This document shows positions 42,796-51,354 of a DNA stretch of 64,000 nt, in pieces. Within the stretch, counting starts at the first letter, position 1. Each line of letters begins with the position of its first letter. Origin of the DNA: Nocardioides sp. (GTDB lineage: Bacteria; Actinomycetota; Actinomycetes; Propionibacteriales; Nocardioidaceae); contig PBYI01000015.1 in the NCBI GenBank assembly GCA_002729525.1, forward strand, positions 1 through 64,000, read 5' to 3'. Made by a program: the position numbers and the translations under genes. The notes under the pieces were generated by a model. That model saw only the letters and a program-made list of their open reading frames with translations, was not told where the DNA came from and searched no databases.

Positions 42796-43953
42796 TCAGA
42801 GCTCGACCGGCGGCGGCCGCCAGTCCTCCCGGAGTGCGCGGACGGTGCCCGCGAAGGTCCCGAACCCGCCGGTCGCGGTGGGGTCGTCCGAGGGCGGCTC
42901 GGTGTGCACCGTGTCGAGCGCCTCGGTCATGTGGGCCGCCACCGTCTGGAGGTCGGCCAGGAAGGCCCGGTGCACGTCGCTGGAGACGGTCGCCGAGCGC
43001 ACCTCCATCACCTGGACCTGGTCGGGCACCAGGTAGGCGAGCCCGCCGGTGACGACGCTGATCGGGCCGGCGACCGCGGCGGCCGGACCGTAGAGGCTGA
43101 CGATCCCGGCGCCGTAGGAGACGCCGCCGAGGATGTCGTTCGCGACGCCGCCGAAGACCTCGCGGGTCTGCCCGGTCGGCCAGGCACCGCTGTCGTCCTG
43201 CCACGACTGCCACTGCCGCAGCGCCAGCCGCGCGTGGTCGCGCGCCGTCGTGGCGATCTCGACGAGGTTGCGTTGGAAGTCCGCGACGGTGCCGGCGACC
43301 TGCGCGCAGGTCGCGGTCAGTCGGGCGGTCGCGTGCAGGTAGAGCGCGCACTTCTCGTTGACGTCGTCCCAGAAGGCGTAGAACGACTGCGGGCTCTCCG
43401 ACGTGGCCGGCCAGTGCTTCTGCAGGTCCGCCAGCCACTGCGGCGCGAGCTCAGTGTCGGGACCGGCCCACTCGCCGGCCTCGACCTGCGACGCGAGCCA
43501 GCGGGTGACGTCGCCGAGGGCGGAGGCCTGCCGCGACAGCGACGCGGCGTCCGGCTCCCAGACGTTGCGGGTGACGCTGCGGTAGACGGTGCCCACGGCA
43601 CCGCCGGTCCACGCGTCGTGCTCGCGGTGCCAGAGGTCGTCGATCGCGTTCTGCAGGATCCGCTCGCGGTCGCCGTTGCTGACCGGCGAGTCGAAGAAGT
43701 CGGGGTGCTGGGTGCTCATCGCGACGTACAGCGAGGAGAAGTCGAAGCCGTACGGGCCGGGGAGCCTGAACCACCCGACCTCGCGGGTGAAGTTCTCCGG
43801 CAGGGTGCGCGCGTCCTCGGAGTCGAGCAGGCGCCACACCGCCTCGTTGCCGGCCAGCTGGCCGATCAGGTCGAGGATCTCGTCGAGGAGCGGGTCGACC
43901 TGCTCGACGACGGAGCCGCGACCCCCGCCGCCGTCGATCCGCGCCGCGACCAC
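42796..43953 (-). CDS. Hypothetical WXG-like helical protein with hydrophobic stretch
   Basis: 385 residues from GTG 43953 (GGAGG six bases upstream). Mostly helical. Residues about 40-200 carry many Trp (WLASQVEAGEWAGPD, WLADLQKHWPAT, FYAFWDDVNEK); about 215-260 is coiled-coil-like; about 270-310 is Gly/Ala-rich and hydrophobic (GGVSYGAGIVSLYGPAAAVAGPI). No toxin motif seen at the C-terminus. Starts one base after the EspC/WXG-like gene, so co-translated; the pair recalls type-VII secretion substrates, but no EccC/EccD machinery is in the window. Function unknown. Confidence 0.65.
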   Translation of the reverse strand: MVAARIDGGGGRGSVVEQVDPLLDEILDLIGQLAGNEAVWRLLDSEDARTLPENFTREVGWFRLPGPYGFDFSSLYVAMSTQHPDFFDSPVSNGDRERILQNAIDDLWHREHDAWTGGAVGTVYRSVTRNVWEPDAASLSRQASALGDVTRWLASQVEAGEWAGPDTELAPQWLADLQKHWPATSESPQSFYAFWDDVNEKCALYLHATARLTATCAQVAGTVADFQRNLVEIATTARDHARLALRQWQSWQDDSGAWPTGQTREVFGGVANDILGGVSYGAGIVSLYGPAAAVAGPISVVTGGLAYLVPDQVQVMEVRSATVSSDVHRAFLADLQTVAAHMTEALDTVHTEPPSDDPTATGGFGTFAGTVRALREDWRPPPVEL

Positions 43954-43954
43954 C

Positions 43955-44317
43955 TCAGACCTCCGGGGCCGCGGGCTCGGAGGCCACCGGTACGTCGCCG
44001 ACGTACTCCTGGTGGACGGCGAACCACGCCCCCGCCTCGCCGTCGACGGCGACCAGGTCGTCGGCCATCCGGTCGAGGCCGACCGCGCAGTCGTTGAAGG
44101 TGCGCACCAGCTCGCGCAGGTGGGCGAAGACCTCGACGGCGACGTCGGCCAGGTCGGCGCCGATCGGGTGGTTGCCGGCCAGCGCCACCTCGGCGACCAC
44201 CGGCTCGACGGCCGCGGTGATGTCGCCGGCGTGGCCGGCGAACGACGACGCCCGCGCGGGGAGCTCGACGTGCGAGGCCTGGTAGATCGCCTGCATCTTG
44301 ACGTCGATCACGGACAC
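43955..44317 (-). CDS. Small helical protein, type-VII-target-like
   Basis: 120 residues from GTG 44317 (GGGAGGAG seven bases upstream). Predicted long helices; the middle (FAHLRELVRTFNDCAVGLDRMADDLVAVD) resembles the helix-turn-helix hairpins of WXG100/EspC-type proteins, though the WxG itself is absent. Directly precedes the 385-residue partner. Secretion is inference. Confidence 0.6.
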   Translation of the reverse strand: MSVIDVKMQAIYQASHVELPARASSFAGHAGDITAAVEPVVAEVALAGNHPIGADLADVAVEVFAHLRELVRTFNDCAVGLDRMADDLVAVDGEAGAWFAVHQEYVGDVPVASEPAAPEV

Positions 44318-44451
44318 GTGGCTGCTCCTCCCAGCGGGGTGTGCCCGGGTGGTACCCCGCCGGGCACCCGCCAAACGGCCCGACCCCCTCGGATGGGGGA
44401 AATGCGGTCGGCACGGGTGCGCACCGGCCACCGCGGTGGGACCGTCGGCGG

Positions 44452-44895
44452 ATGACCAGCGAGAAGGTCCGCACCCTCGCCCGCACGCTCCTCGACCCGG
44501 GCGAGGAGCTCCTCGCGGTGGTGCCCGCGTCGAACCAGAGCCTCGGCATGTCCGCCGGGAACGTGAGCACCAGCAACCCGTGCGCGGCGTACCTACGCCA
44601 CAACGGGATCGTCGAGCAGGGCTTCGCCGGCGCCGCACTGTTCTCCTACTGGGCGCTCACGCCGCACCGGCTGGTCGCGCTGGCCGGCACGATGTGGTCG
44701 AGCAAGCCGAAGAAGGTCGCGGTGGCGGTGCCGCGCGCGGGCCTGCGGGTCTGGTGGGCCGACCAGGACCGGACGACCCGGCTGCTGCACGTGCTGCCCG
44801 CCGACTCCTACGACACCGTGCGGATGACCCCGCGCGACGCCGACGGCGACGCGTTCCTCGCCGCCCTGGGCGAGCAGGCGCAGCAGCTGGCCTGA
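44452..44895 (+). CDS. Hypothetical PH-like domain protein
   Basis: 147 residues from ATG 44452. A short helical start (VRTLARTLLDPGEELLAVV) leads into a beta-rich part with WALTPHRLVALAG and PRAGLRVWWADQD, as in small bacterial PH-like (bPH) domains. Ends with a helix. Divergent from the type-VII-like pair. Function unknown. Confidence 0.6.
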   Translation: MTSEKVRTLARTLLDPGEELLAVVPASNQSLGMSAGNVSTSNPCAAYLRHNGIVEQGFAGAALFSYWALTPHRLVALAGTMWSSKPKKVAVAVPRAGLRVWWADQDRTTRLLHVLPADSYDTVRMTPRDADGDAFLAALGEQAQQLA

Positions 44896-44925
44896 GGCCA
44901 CCCGGCCGAGCCGCGCCCGGCGTCC

Positions 44926-46620
44926 TCAGTACTCGCCGCGGCGTCTCAGGTCGCGCGGGCGCCCGTCGGGGTTGTGCACCTGGTCGAGCAGCGCGCTCGC
45001 CACGAAGGTGCGCCACGACGACGCGGTCGCCGTCTCCAGCCGACGCAGACGTCCGGCGGGGCGCGGACCCTGTCGCCCGCCGCGGTGCCACGCCTCGAGG
45101 CGGTCGGCGGACTCGCCGTACCGCGCGAACATGTCGTGCGGCTCGAGGCAGTCGGCCATCACGTCGACCAGCCGGCTCGCGGGCAGCGGGGCGCCCGACC
45201 CCTCGTCGCCGAGCTCGTCGGTGCCGACGTCCCCGAGCCGGTCGAGGTGCTCGGCGGCCAGCCGCAGGCGCAGGTCACGGGCGTAGCCCCGGTCGAGCAC
45301 CGCGGCGGTCAGCTCGGCGTCGTGGGTCCACGAGCGCCGGTTGAAGTTGTCAGAGCCCGTCGTCGCCCAGGTGTCGTCGACGACGGTCACCTTGGCGTGC
45401 ACGTAGACCGGACGCCCCGACGGGTTCTCCAGCCCGTACGCCGCGACGCGGCCCGGCGCGACCCGCATCAGCGGGTTGATCGCCCGGTCGCGCCCGAGGT
45501 GCTGGGCGACCCGGTTGAGGCCGTCCTTGTCCGGGTGCAGCGGGATCACGACCAGCAGGTGCAGCCGCGGGTTGGCGCGCAGCTGCTCGGCGAAGACCGC
45601 GGCGACGTCGCGGTCCCAGAAGTACTGGTCCTCGATGTAGACCAGCTCGCGCGCGTTGGCCAGCGCCTTGCGGTAGCCACGGGCGACGCTGCGCTCGCCG
45701 CGCGGCGCGAACGGGTGCGCGCGGCCGGCGCCCAGCGCGGGGTAGGTGCGCAGCAGCTGGACGGTGTGCGGCCCGGCGGGCGGCGGCGCGGGCAGCTGGG
45801 GCGAGAGCGGGACGGGCGAGGTGTCGACGTCGCGGACCCGGTCGGTGACGTGGCGCCACGGCGCGACCGAGGGCGGCGACGGGTCCTCCCACCGCTCGCG
45901 GAAGACGGTCTCGACGTCGTGCACGACCGGTCCGCGCAGCCGCACCTGGACGTCGTGCCACGGCGCGTGCTCGCCGTACTCCTCGGTGGTGGGGCGTCCC
46001 TGCGGGTCGCCGTCGTGGTCCTGGTCGTCGCGACGGTTGTGGGCCAGGTCGATGCCGCCCACGAAGGCGACGTCGCGCTCGGGCGCACCGGCACGACGTA
46101 CGACGACGAACTTCTGGTGGTGCGCACCGCCCGGCTTCACCCGCATGTCGAGCATCACCGGTACGCCGCGTCGGCGCAGCTGCTCGCCGAGGTGCCGGTT
46201 GGCCTCGGCGAAGAACCCGACCTGGTCGGTGTGCGAGCGCCACACGAGGCCGCGCACCTCGGCGCCGCGGTCCTGGGCCTCGCCGAGCACCGTGACGACC
46301 TCGGTGCCGGCCTCCTCGGAGAGCCGCTGGCCGGCGTCGCCCTGCCAGTCGGTGAAGAGCACGACGTCGCCGTGCCCCACGGTGCGCAGCTCCTCGAGGA
46401 GCGCGGCGAAGTACGACGCGCCGTCGATCAGCGGCTCGGCGAGGTTGCCGGTCGACCACGCGACGTCACCGCCGTGCCGCTCGTCGAGGCGGGTGTGCGG
46501 GTTGTCGCGCTCCTCGCGGGTCAGCAGCCAGTCGCGCGGCTCGTCGGGCCGCTGCGGATCCAGGGCCCGGGCCCGCTCGGACTCGTCCTCGAACTGCTCC
46601 TGGCGCATGCTCCCGCCCAC
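44926..46620 (-). CDS. Phospholipase D-family protein
   Basis: 564 residues. Two PLD half-domains: first with GGAHHQKFVVVRR then ERDVAFVGGIDLAHNRRDD (about 180-215); second with the full HxK(x)4D motif YVHAKVTVVDDTW and GSDNFNRRSW (about 415-440). Predicted to hydrolyse or transfer phosphatidyl groups. No signal peptide, so intracellular or membrane-peripheral. GTG 46620 has GAGAGG seven bases upstream; ATG 46608 four codons on lacks good spacing. Confidence 0.88.
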   Translation of the reverse strand: MGGSMRQEQFEDESERARALDPQRPDEPRDWLLTREERDNPHTRLDERHGGDVAWSTGNLAEPLIDGASYFAALLEELRTVGHGDVVLFTDWQGDAGQRLSEEAGTEVVTVLGEAQDRGAEVRGLVWRSHTDQVGFFAEANRHLGEQLRRRGVPVMLDMRVKPGGAHHQKFVVVRRAGAPERDVAFVGGIDLAHNRRDDQDHDGDPQGRPTTEEYGEHAPWHDVQVRLRGPVVHDVETVFRERWEDPSPPSVAPWRHVTDRVRDVDTSPVPLSPQLPAPPPAGPHTVQLLRTYPALGAGRAHPFAPRGERSVARGYRKALANARELVYIEDQYFWDRDVAAVFAEQLRANPRLHLLVVIPLHPDKDGLNRVAQHLGRDRAINPLMRVAPGRVAAYGLENPSGRPVYVHAKVTVVDDTWATTGSDNFNRRSWTHDAELTAAVLDRGYARDLRLRLAAEHLDRLGDVGTDELGDEGSGAPLPASRLVDVMADCLEPHDMFARYGESADRLEAWHRGGRQGPRPAGRLRRLETATASSWRTFVASALLDQVHNPDGRPRDLRRRGEY

Positions 46621-46737
46621 GTCCTTTCCTCTCCCCCGTGGTCCAGTCCACCGCACCCGCGGCGCCCGGCGGACCACCCCCCGGGCGGTGGCCGTCGTCA
46701 CGGACCCTCGCCTTGCGGGTGGGCGCACGCTGGAGGA

Positions 46738-47523
46738 GTGACCTCCTCCCCCGAGCCGGTGAGCGAGCAGGCCCCGCCACTCACCGGGCCGGTGCTGATG
46801 AACCAGCGCTGGCGCGACCTCGCCTACCTCCACTGGGCGGTCGACCCGGCCCTGGTGGCGCACCGGATGCCGCGGGGCGTCCGGCCGGACGTGCGCGACG
46901 GCGTCACGTGGGTCGGGCTGGTGCCGTTCACCATGGTCGGGGCCGGCCTCGGACGCGGACCGGGCGTGCCGTACCTCGGCACGTTCCTGGAGACGAACGT
47001 GCGGCTCTACTCCGTCGACGAGACCGGGCGCCGGGGAGTCGTCTTCCTGTCCCTCGACACCGACCGGCTGCTGGTCGCCCTCGCGGCGCGGGCGGGGTTC
47101 GCGACGCCGTACCGGTGGGCGCGGATGCGGCACGACGTCACCGGCGACGCCGCAGCGCCCGTGCACACCTGGCGCACGGTCCTCCGCGACCGGCTCGGCC
47201 GACCGCGCGGCGCCCGCAGCACGATCCGGCTGGAGGTCGGTGCCCGCCGCCCCCCGACCGACCTCGACCGGTTCGTGTCGGCACGGTGGGGGCTGCACAC
47301 CCGCCTCGCGAGGCGCACCCGCTACGTGCCCAACGAGCACGAGCCGTGGCCGCTGCACGACGCCCGCGTGCTCGACCTGGACGACGGCCTCGTGGCGTCC
47401 GTCGGGCTCGGCGACCTCGCCGCGCGACCGCCCGACCACGTGGCGTTCAGCCCAGGGGTCACGACCCGGTTCGGACTGCCGACCAGCGCCGACCGACCCC
47501 GGCCACGCCCCAGCCGTGACTAG
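46738..47523 (+). CDS. DUF2071 (YqjF-like) protein
   Basis: 261 residues from GTG 46738. Family pattern: MNQRWRDLAYLHWAVDPALVAHRMPRGVRPD, VPFTMVGAGLGRGPGVPYLGTFLETNVRLY and GVVFLSLDTDRLL. Related to acetoacetate-decarboxylase-like folds; role unknown. Convergent with the DHPS-like gene: the two stop codons overlap in a CTAG at 47520-47523. Confidence 0.87.
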   Translation: MTSSPEPVSEQAPPLTGPVLMNQRWRDLAYLHWAVDPALVAHRMPRGVRPDVRDGVTWVGLVPFTMVGAGLGRGPGVPYLGTFLETNVRLYSVDETGRRGVVFLSLDTDRLLVALAARAGFATPYRWARMRHDVTGDAAAPVHTWRTVLRDRLGRPRGARSTIRLEVGARRPPTDLDRFVSARWGLHTRLARRTRYVPNEHEPWPLHDARVLDLDDGLVASVGLGDLAARPPDHVAFSPGVTTRFGLPTSADRPRPRPSRD

Positions 47524-48431
47524 CCCTGGTCGGGGTCCGGCGAGAAGTCGCCCAACGCCGCGAGCACCGCACGCACCCGGCTGATCTCGTGCGTGCGCAC
47601 GACGCCGGTGCGTCCGAGCGAGGCCAGCACCGCGAAGAAGCCCTCGGCGGTGGTGACCTCCTCGCGGAAGTGGTTCATCGCGGCCGGGAGCGCGTGGCAG
47701 ACCGGCACGCCGAGGCGGCGCAGGCGGAAGGTCTGGAGCAGCACCGCTGCCTGGTACCGCGCGCGGTCGGCGTACGTCGGGGACCAGGCGAAGCCGAAGC
47801 CGACACCGGGGTCGACGGCCAGCGAGCGGACGCCGAGGGAACGGGCGTGCTCGATGCGGGCGGCGAAGCGGTCGAGCGCGGCACCCATCGGGTCGGCGTC
47901 CGGACCGTCGGTGCGCTCGAGCTCGCGGGGGTTCTCGCCGCCGACGTCGCACATGACCACCGAGGCGGAGTAGCGGCCGGCGAGGTCGAACATCTCCTCG
48001 TCAGCGCCCGACCCGGTCAGGTTGAGCACGGCGGCGCCGGCCTTGAGGCAGGCCTCGACGACCGACGGGTGGTAGCTCTCGACCGACACCGGCACGCCGG
48101 CGGCGACGAGGTCCTCCACGACCGGCACCAGCTGGTCGGCCTGCCGCTCGGCGCCCACGCGCTCGGCGTGGTCCTGCACCGACTCGGCGCCGACGTCCAC
48201 GACGTGCGCGCCCTGCGCGGCCAGCACCCGGCCCAGCCGCAGCGCTCCCGGGGCGTCGGGCACGACCGACTCGCGGTACCAGGAGTCCTGGGAGAGGTTG
48301 ACGATGCCCATCAGCACCGGCGTCGTGTCCGTGTCGTACGCCGTGCCGCCGATGTCGAAGGTCGCCACCGGCAGGTCGAGGTCGTCGCCGTAGCGGTCGA
48401 CGAGGGCGGCGAGCGACCGCAGGTCGATCAC
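47520..48431 (-). CDS. Dihydropteroate-synthase-like protein
   Basis: 303 residues, pterin-binding TIM barrel. LMGIVNLSQDSWYRES replaces the usual MGIVNVTPDSFSDGG, VVDVGAESVQDHAERV replaces DIGGESTRPG, and VDPGVGFGFAWSP matches the DPGIGFGK region without its Lys. The changes make true folate synthesis doubtful; it is better called FolP-like. GTG 48431 overlaps the stop of the RibD-like reductase (GTGA), a linkage recurring in actinobacteria, suggesting a shared pterin- or deazaflavin-type role. Confidence 0.8.
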   Translation of the reverse strand: MIDLRSLAALVDRYGDDLDLPVATFDIGGTAYDTDTTPVLMGIVNLSQDSWYRESVVPDAPGALRLGRVLAAQGAHVVDVGAESVQDHAERVGAERQADQLVPVVEDLVAAGVPVSVESYHPSVVEACLKAGAAVLNLTGSGADEEMFDLAGRYSASVVMCDVGGENPRELERTDGPDADPMGAALDRFAARIEHARSLGVRSLAVDPGVGFGFAWSPTYADRARYQAAVLLQTFRLRRLGVPVCHALPAAMNHFREEVTTAEGFFAVLASLGRTGVVRTHEISRVRAVLAALGDFSPDPDQG

Positions 48432-49174
48432 GCGACGTCCTCCCGCACGTAGCGGCCCATGAGGAAGCCGTCCTCGGTGAGCACGTGGCGCAGCGCGAAG
48501 CGCGCCGGGTCGTCGAGCACGTCGGTGGTCGGCGTGGTGCCGGTGCCGGCGAGCATCGGGGAGAAGGTCAGGTCGGCCTCGTCGAGCAGCCCGGCGGCGG
48601 TGACCTGGCGCAGCAGGCTCGGCCCGCCCTCGCAGACGACCCGCCACAGCCCGCGGCGCTCCAGCTCGGCGAGCACCTGGCGTACGTCGACCCGCTCGCC
48701 GGGGAGCACCACCAGCTCGCAGCGGTCCTCCATGGCGGCCCGCCGCTCGGCCGGCGACTGCTCGGTCGTGAAGACCAGCGGGCGCACGTCGGAGGCGAGG
48801 AAGCCGTCCTCGTCGGTCGGGAGGTCCAACGACCCCGACACCACCGCGAGGACCGGCGCGGGCGCCTGGCCCTGCGCGGCACGACGCTCGCCGTCGTGGT
48901 CGGCCGCCCGCATCGGGCCGTAGCCCTCCTCGGCCAGGGTGCCCCCGCCGACGAGCACGGCGTCGGCGAACCGGCGTACGGCGGAGAAGACGGCGCGGTC
49001 GGCGGTCCCGGAGACCGACACGCTCAGCCCGTCGGGACCGGCGGCGGCGCCGTCGAGGGTGCTCACCATCATCGCTCGGACCCAGGGCGCGCCGTCGCGC
49101 TCGGGCCAGGGGTAGTGGTCGGGGACGTCGTCGGCCTCGACGGGACCGGTGGCCGGCCCGTAGATCATCTGCAC
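48428..49174 (-). CDS. RibD C-terminal-like reductase (pyrimidine reductase family)
   Basis: 248 residues. Dihydrofolate-reductase-like fold: VRAMMVSTLDGAAAGPDGLS, VLVGGGTLAEEGYGPM, VVCEGGPSLLRQ. No deaminase domain. Start read as GTG 49174: the minus-strand TACCGT (49186-49181) lies six bases before it, as expected for a leaderless message; ATG 49168 is two codons later. Co-translated with the FolP-like gene. Substrate probably a ribitylamino- or pterin-type compound. Confidence 0.82.
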   Translation of the reverse strand: MQMIYGPATGPVEADDVPDHYPWPERDGAPWVRAMMVSTLDGAAAGPDGLSVSVSGTADRAVFSAVRRFADAVLVGGGTLAEEGYGPMRAADHDGERRAAQGQAPAPVLAVVSGSLDLPTDEDGFLASDVRPLVFTTEQSPAERRAAMEDRCELVVLPGERVDVRQVLAELERRGLWRVVCEGGPSLLRQVTAAGLLDEADLTFSPMLAGTGTTPTTDVLDDPARFALRHVLTEDGFLMGRYVREDVA

Positions 49175-49236
49175 ACGGTGACGGTAGCCGGGCGGGTTCA
49201 CCCCCAGGGTGGAGGTCGGCGTCGCCGTGGTGCGGG

Positions 49237-50376
49237 TCAGCCGTCCTGCTCGTCGCCCCGGTCGCGCCGCTGCTGCTCGCGGTAGCCGTACGCCGCCCGG
49301 CGGACTGCGGCGTCGGTCTCGAAGCCCGAACCGAGCGCCCCGGCCACCAGGCCCATCGAGGCGAAACCCCAGGCCAGCGCCAGGTAGGTGCGGACCCCGA
49401 CGTCGGTGCCCAGCTGGTCGGAGAGGACGTCGGGCGGCAGCAGGACCGCGGCGATCGCGAGGTTGACCGCGAGCAGGGCCGCGTAGAGCGTGGCGACGCC
49501 GACGAGCAGGCTGATCAGCGTCGAGGCGTTGTAGAGCACCGCCTGCTGACGGTCGACCGCGCCGCGTCGGCGCGACTCCCACAGGTCGTGGTGGAAGACC
49601 AGCCAGCCGACCATCACCGCTGCGACACCCGACGCCGCGAGCAGCACCCGCCACCAGCTGGCGGCGTCGGCCAGCATCCAGATCGTCGTCGAGGAGAGCC
49701 CAAAGACACTCGCGGCGAGGGCAGCGACGAGCGCCCCCTTGAGCCCTGCGGCGATGCGCCAGGGCCGGTTGCTGCGCACCATGCCGACCAGCAGCCAGGC
49801 CATCCCCCGGCGCCGCGTGGAGAGGAAGCGCACCGCGGCGTGGCCGTCGCGGCACGTGCCGGTCGTCCGTACGACGGGCGCCAGCAGCTGAGCGGCACGG
49901 CCCTGCCGGCCGTCGGTGGTGTCGGACGGCTCAGCGACGTCCGCGGCGTCGTCGTGGCGCAGCTCGTCGAGCACCCGGACCACCAGCTGCAGGGCCCGAC
50001 GGTAGGAGGCCAGCGCACCCAGCGCAGGCACCGAGACCGCGGCGCCGCCGTCCTCGACGTCCACGATCGCCAGCACCGGACGGTGGTGCTCGCGCACCGG
50101 CAGGTCGGTCAGGCACACGACGTGGTCCCAGCCGTAGCGCTCGCGCAGCTCCCGCGCCCGCTGGAGCACGTCGTCGGCGTCACGGCAGCCGGCGGCGACG
50201 GTGTCGAGGCGCACCTCGACGCTCCAGCCGGACGCGTCGTCGAGCTGGCCGGGAAGGTCGGCGGCGAGGCGCTCGGCGTACGACTCGGGGGCGTCGGGCT
50301 CGGTGACGATGCCGATGCGGAGCCGGTCGCGTGCGTCGGACCGGTCGCGCTGCGGCCGGGCGGTGGTCTCGGACAC
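49237..50376 (-). CDS. Hypothetical membrane protein
   Basis: 379 residues from GTG 50376. About 190 soluble residues with an alternating beta/helix pattern (LRIGIVTEPDAPESYAERLA, HVVCLTDLPVREHHRPVLAIV) and then four hydrophobic helices (about 205-350). Ends in a charged tail. No family recognised with confidence. Monocistronic. Confidence 0.75.
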   Translation of the reverse strand: MSETTARPQRDRSDARDRLRIGIVTEPDAPESYAERLAADLPGQLDDASGWSVEVRLDTVAAGCRDADDVLQRARELRERYGWDHVVCLTDLPVREHHRPVLAIVDVEDGGAAVSVPALGALASYRRALQLVVRVLDELRHDDAADVAEPSDTTDGRQGRAAQLLAPVVRTTGTCRDGHAAVRFLSTRRRGMAWLLVGMVRSNRPWRIAAGLKGALVAALAASVFGLSSTTIWMLADAASWWRVLLAASGVAAVMVGWLVFHHDLWESRRRGAVDRQQAVLYNASTLISLLVGVATLYAALLAVNLAIAAVLLPPDVLSDQLGTDVGVRTYLALAWGFASMGLVAGALGSGFETDAAVRRAAYGYREQQRRDRGDEQDG

Positions 50377-50456
50377 GGGGCGCTCCTGGACGGGTGCGGG
50401 ACGCCTCCACGTTCCCAGTCCTCCGGCCGGCGAGCACCGCCCGGAGGGCTGACCTA

Positions 50457-50487
50457 CTCACGCGCAACCAGTAGTTGCACGTGTGAG
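50457..50487. promoter_or_regulatory. Dyad GCAAC-5-GTTGC ahead of the SRPBCC gene
   Basis: The core GCAAC (50464-50468) and GTTGC (50474-50478) lies in a longer imperfect dyad from CTCACGC to CGTGTGAG. It is 9-39 bases before the start codon, where a repressor would block transcription. ArsR proteins often control SRPBCC genes, but none is nearby. Confidence 0.5.
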
Positions 50488-50495
50488 GAGTCGGC

Positions 50496-51239
50496 GTGAC
50501 CGGCACGGAGTACGGCAGCATCGGCCGCGAGCTGTGGATCGACGCCTCCCCGGAGGTGGTCTTCGAGGTGGTGAGCCGGCCCGAGCACCTGCGCGAGTGG
50601 TGGCCCGACGACGCCCGGCTCGACGCCCCGACCGTCGCCACCACCGGCACGCTCACCTTCGGCGACCCGACCTCGCCCGACGCGAAGGTGGTCGCGCTGC
50701 AGGTGGCGGAGTCCGACCCGCCTGACGGTTCGCCTTCCCCCACGACAGACACCACGACCGCGAGCACGACCGTCGACATCCGGCATCGGGTCGCGGCGCG
50801 AGTCCCGCTCGCCGAGGTGCACGCCGCGCTCGCGACCGCCGACGACATCGCCCGCTGGTGGACCACCGTCACCATCGGCGACGGCGCGCTCGGCGGCCTG
50901 CTCGTCACCCGCTTCGCCGACCCCGACGGCGTCGAGATCGGCGGCTTCGACCTCCGTGTCACCGCGCTCGAGCCCACCCGCATCCAGTGGCAGGTCGTCG
51001 ACGGTCCGCCGGAGTGGATCGGCACGCGTCTCACCTTCGACCTGGCCACCGAGGTCGACGGCGCGGGCACCTCGTGGACCGTCGTGCTGTTCACCCACAC
51101 CGGGTGGCGGGAGCCCGGCGACTTCATGAGCCACTGCTCGACCAAGTGGGCGACGTTCCTGCTGAGCCTGCGCGACCTCGTGGAGACCGGCAGCGGGCGG
51201 CCCGCACCGGACGACGTACGCATCGGCGACTGGCACTGA
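50496..51239 (+). CDS. Tandem SRPBCC/AHSA1-like protein
   Basis: 247 residues from GTG 50496. Residues 1-75 are the start of an SRPBCC domain (GRELWIDASPEVVFEVVSRPEHLREWWPD), which then breaks off in a Thr/Asp/Ser linker (about 78-92). A second, complete SRPBCC domain follows (VPLAEVHAALATADDIARWWTTV to LLSLRDLVETG). Looks like a fusion or internal duplication with loss. These domains bind lipids or hydrophobic ligands; function unknown. Confidence 0.8.
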   Translation: MTGTEYGSIGRELWIDASPEVVFEVVSRPEHLREWWPDDARLDAPTVATTGTLTFGDPTSPDAKVVALQVAESDPPDGSPSPTTDTTTASTTVDIRHRVAARVPLAEVHAALATADDIARWWTTVTIGDGALGGLLVTRFADPDGVEIGGFDLRVTALEPTRIQWQVVDGPPEWIGTRLTFDLATEVDGAGTSWTVVLFTHTGWREPGDFMSHCSTKWATFLLSLRDLVETGSGRPAPDDVRIGDWH

Positions 51240-51274
51240 CCGCGCCCACCACGCCAGCAGCCCGGGCAGCACGA

Positions 51275-51314
51275 CGGCGCCCCGCCGGACCACCGAGGTC
51301 CGCGCGGGGCGCCG
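51275..51314. terminator. Bidirectional hairpin between SRPBCC and YceI genes
   Basis: Arms 51275-51291 and 51297-51314 pair along 17 bases with a single bulge, loop ACCGA. It lies in the convergent gap and should stop both genes. Confidence 0.85.
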
Positions 51315-51354
51315 CTGCGTCGTACGTCGTGGGGTCGGGGACCCCGGGCCGGCG

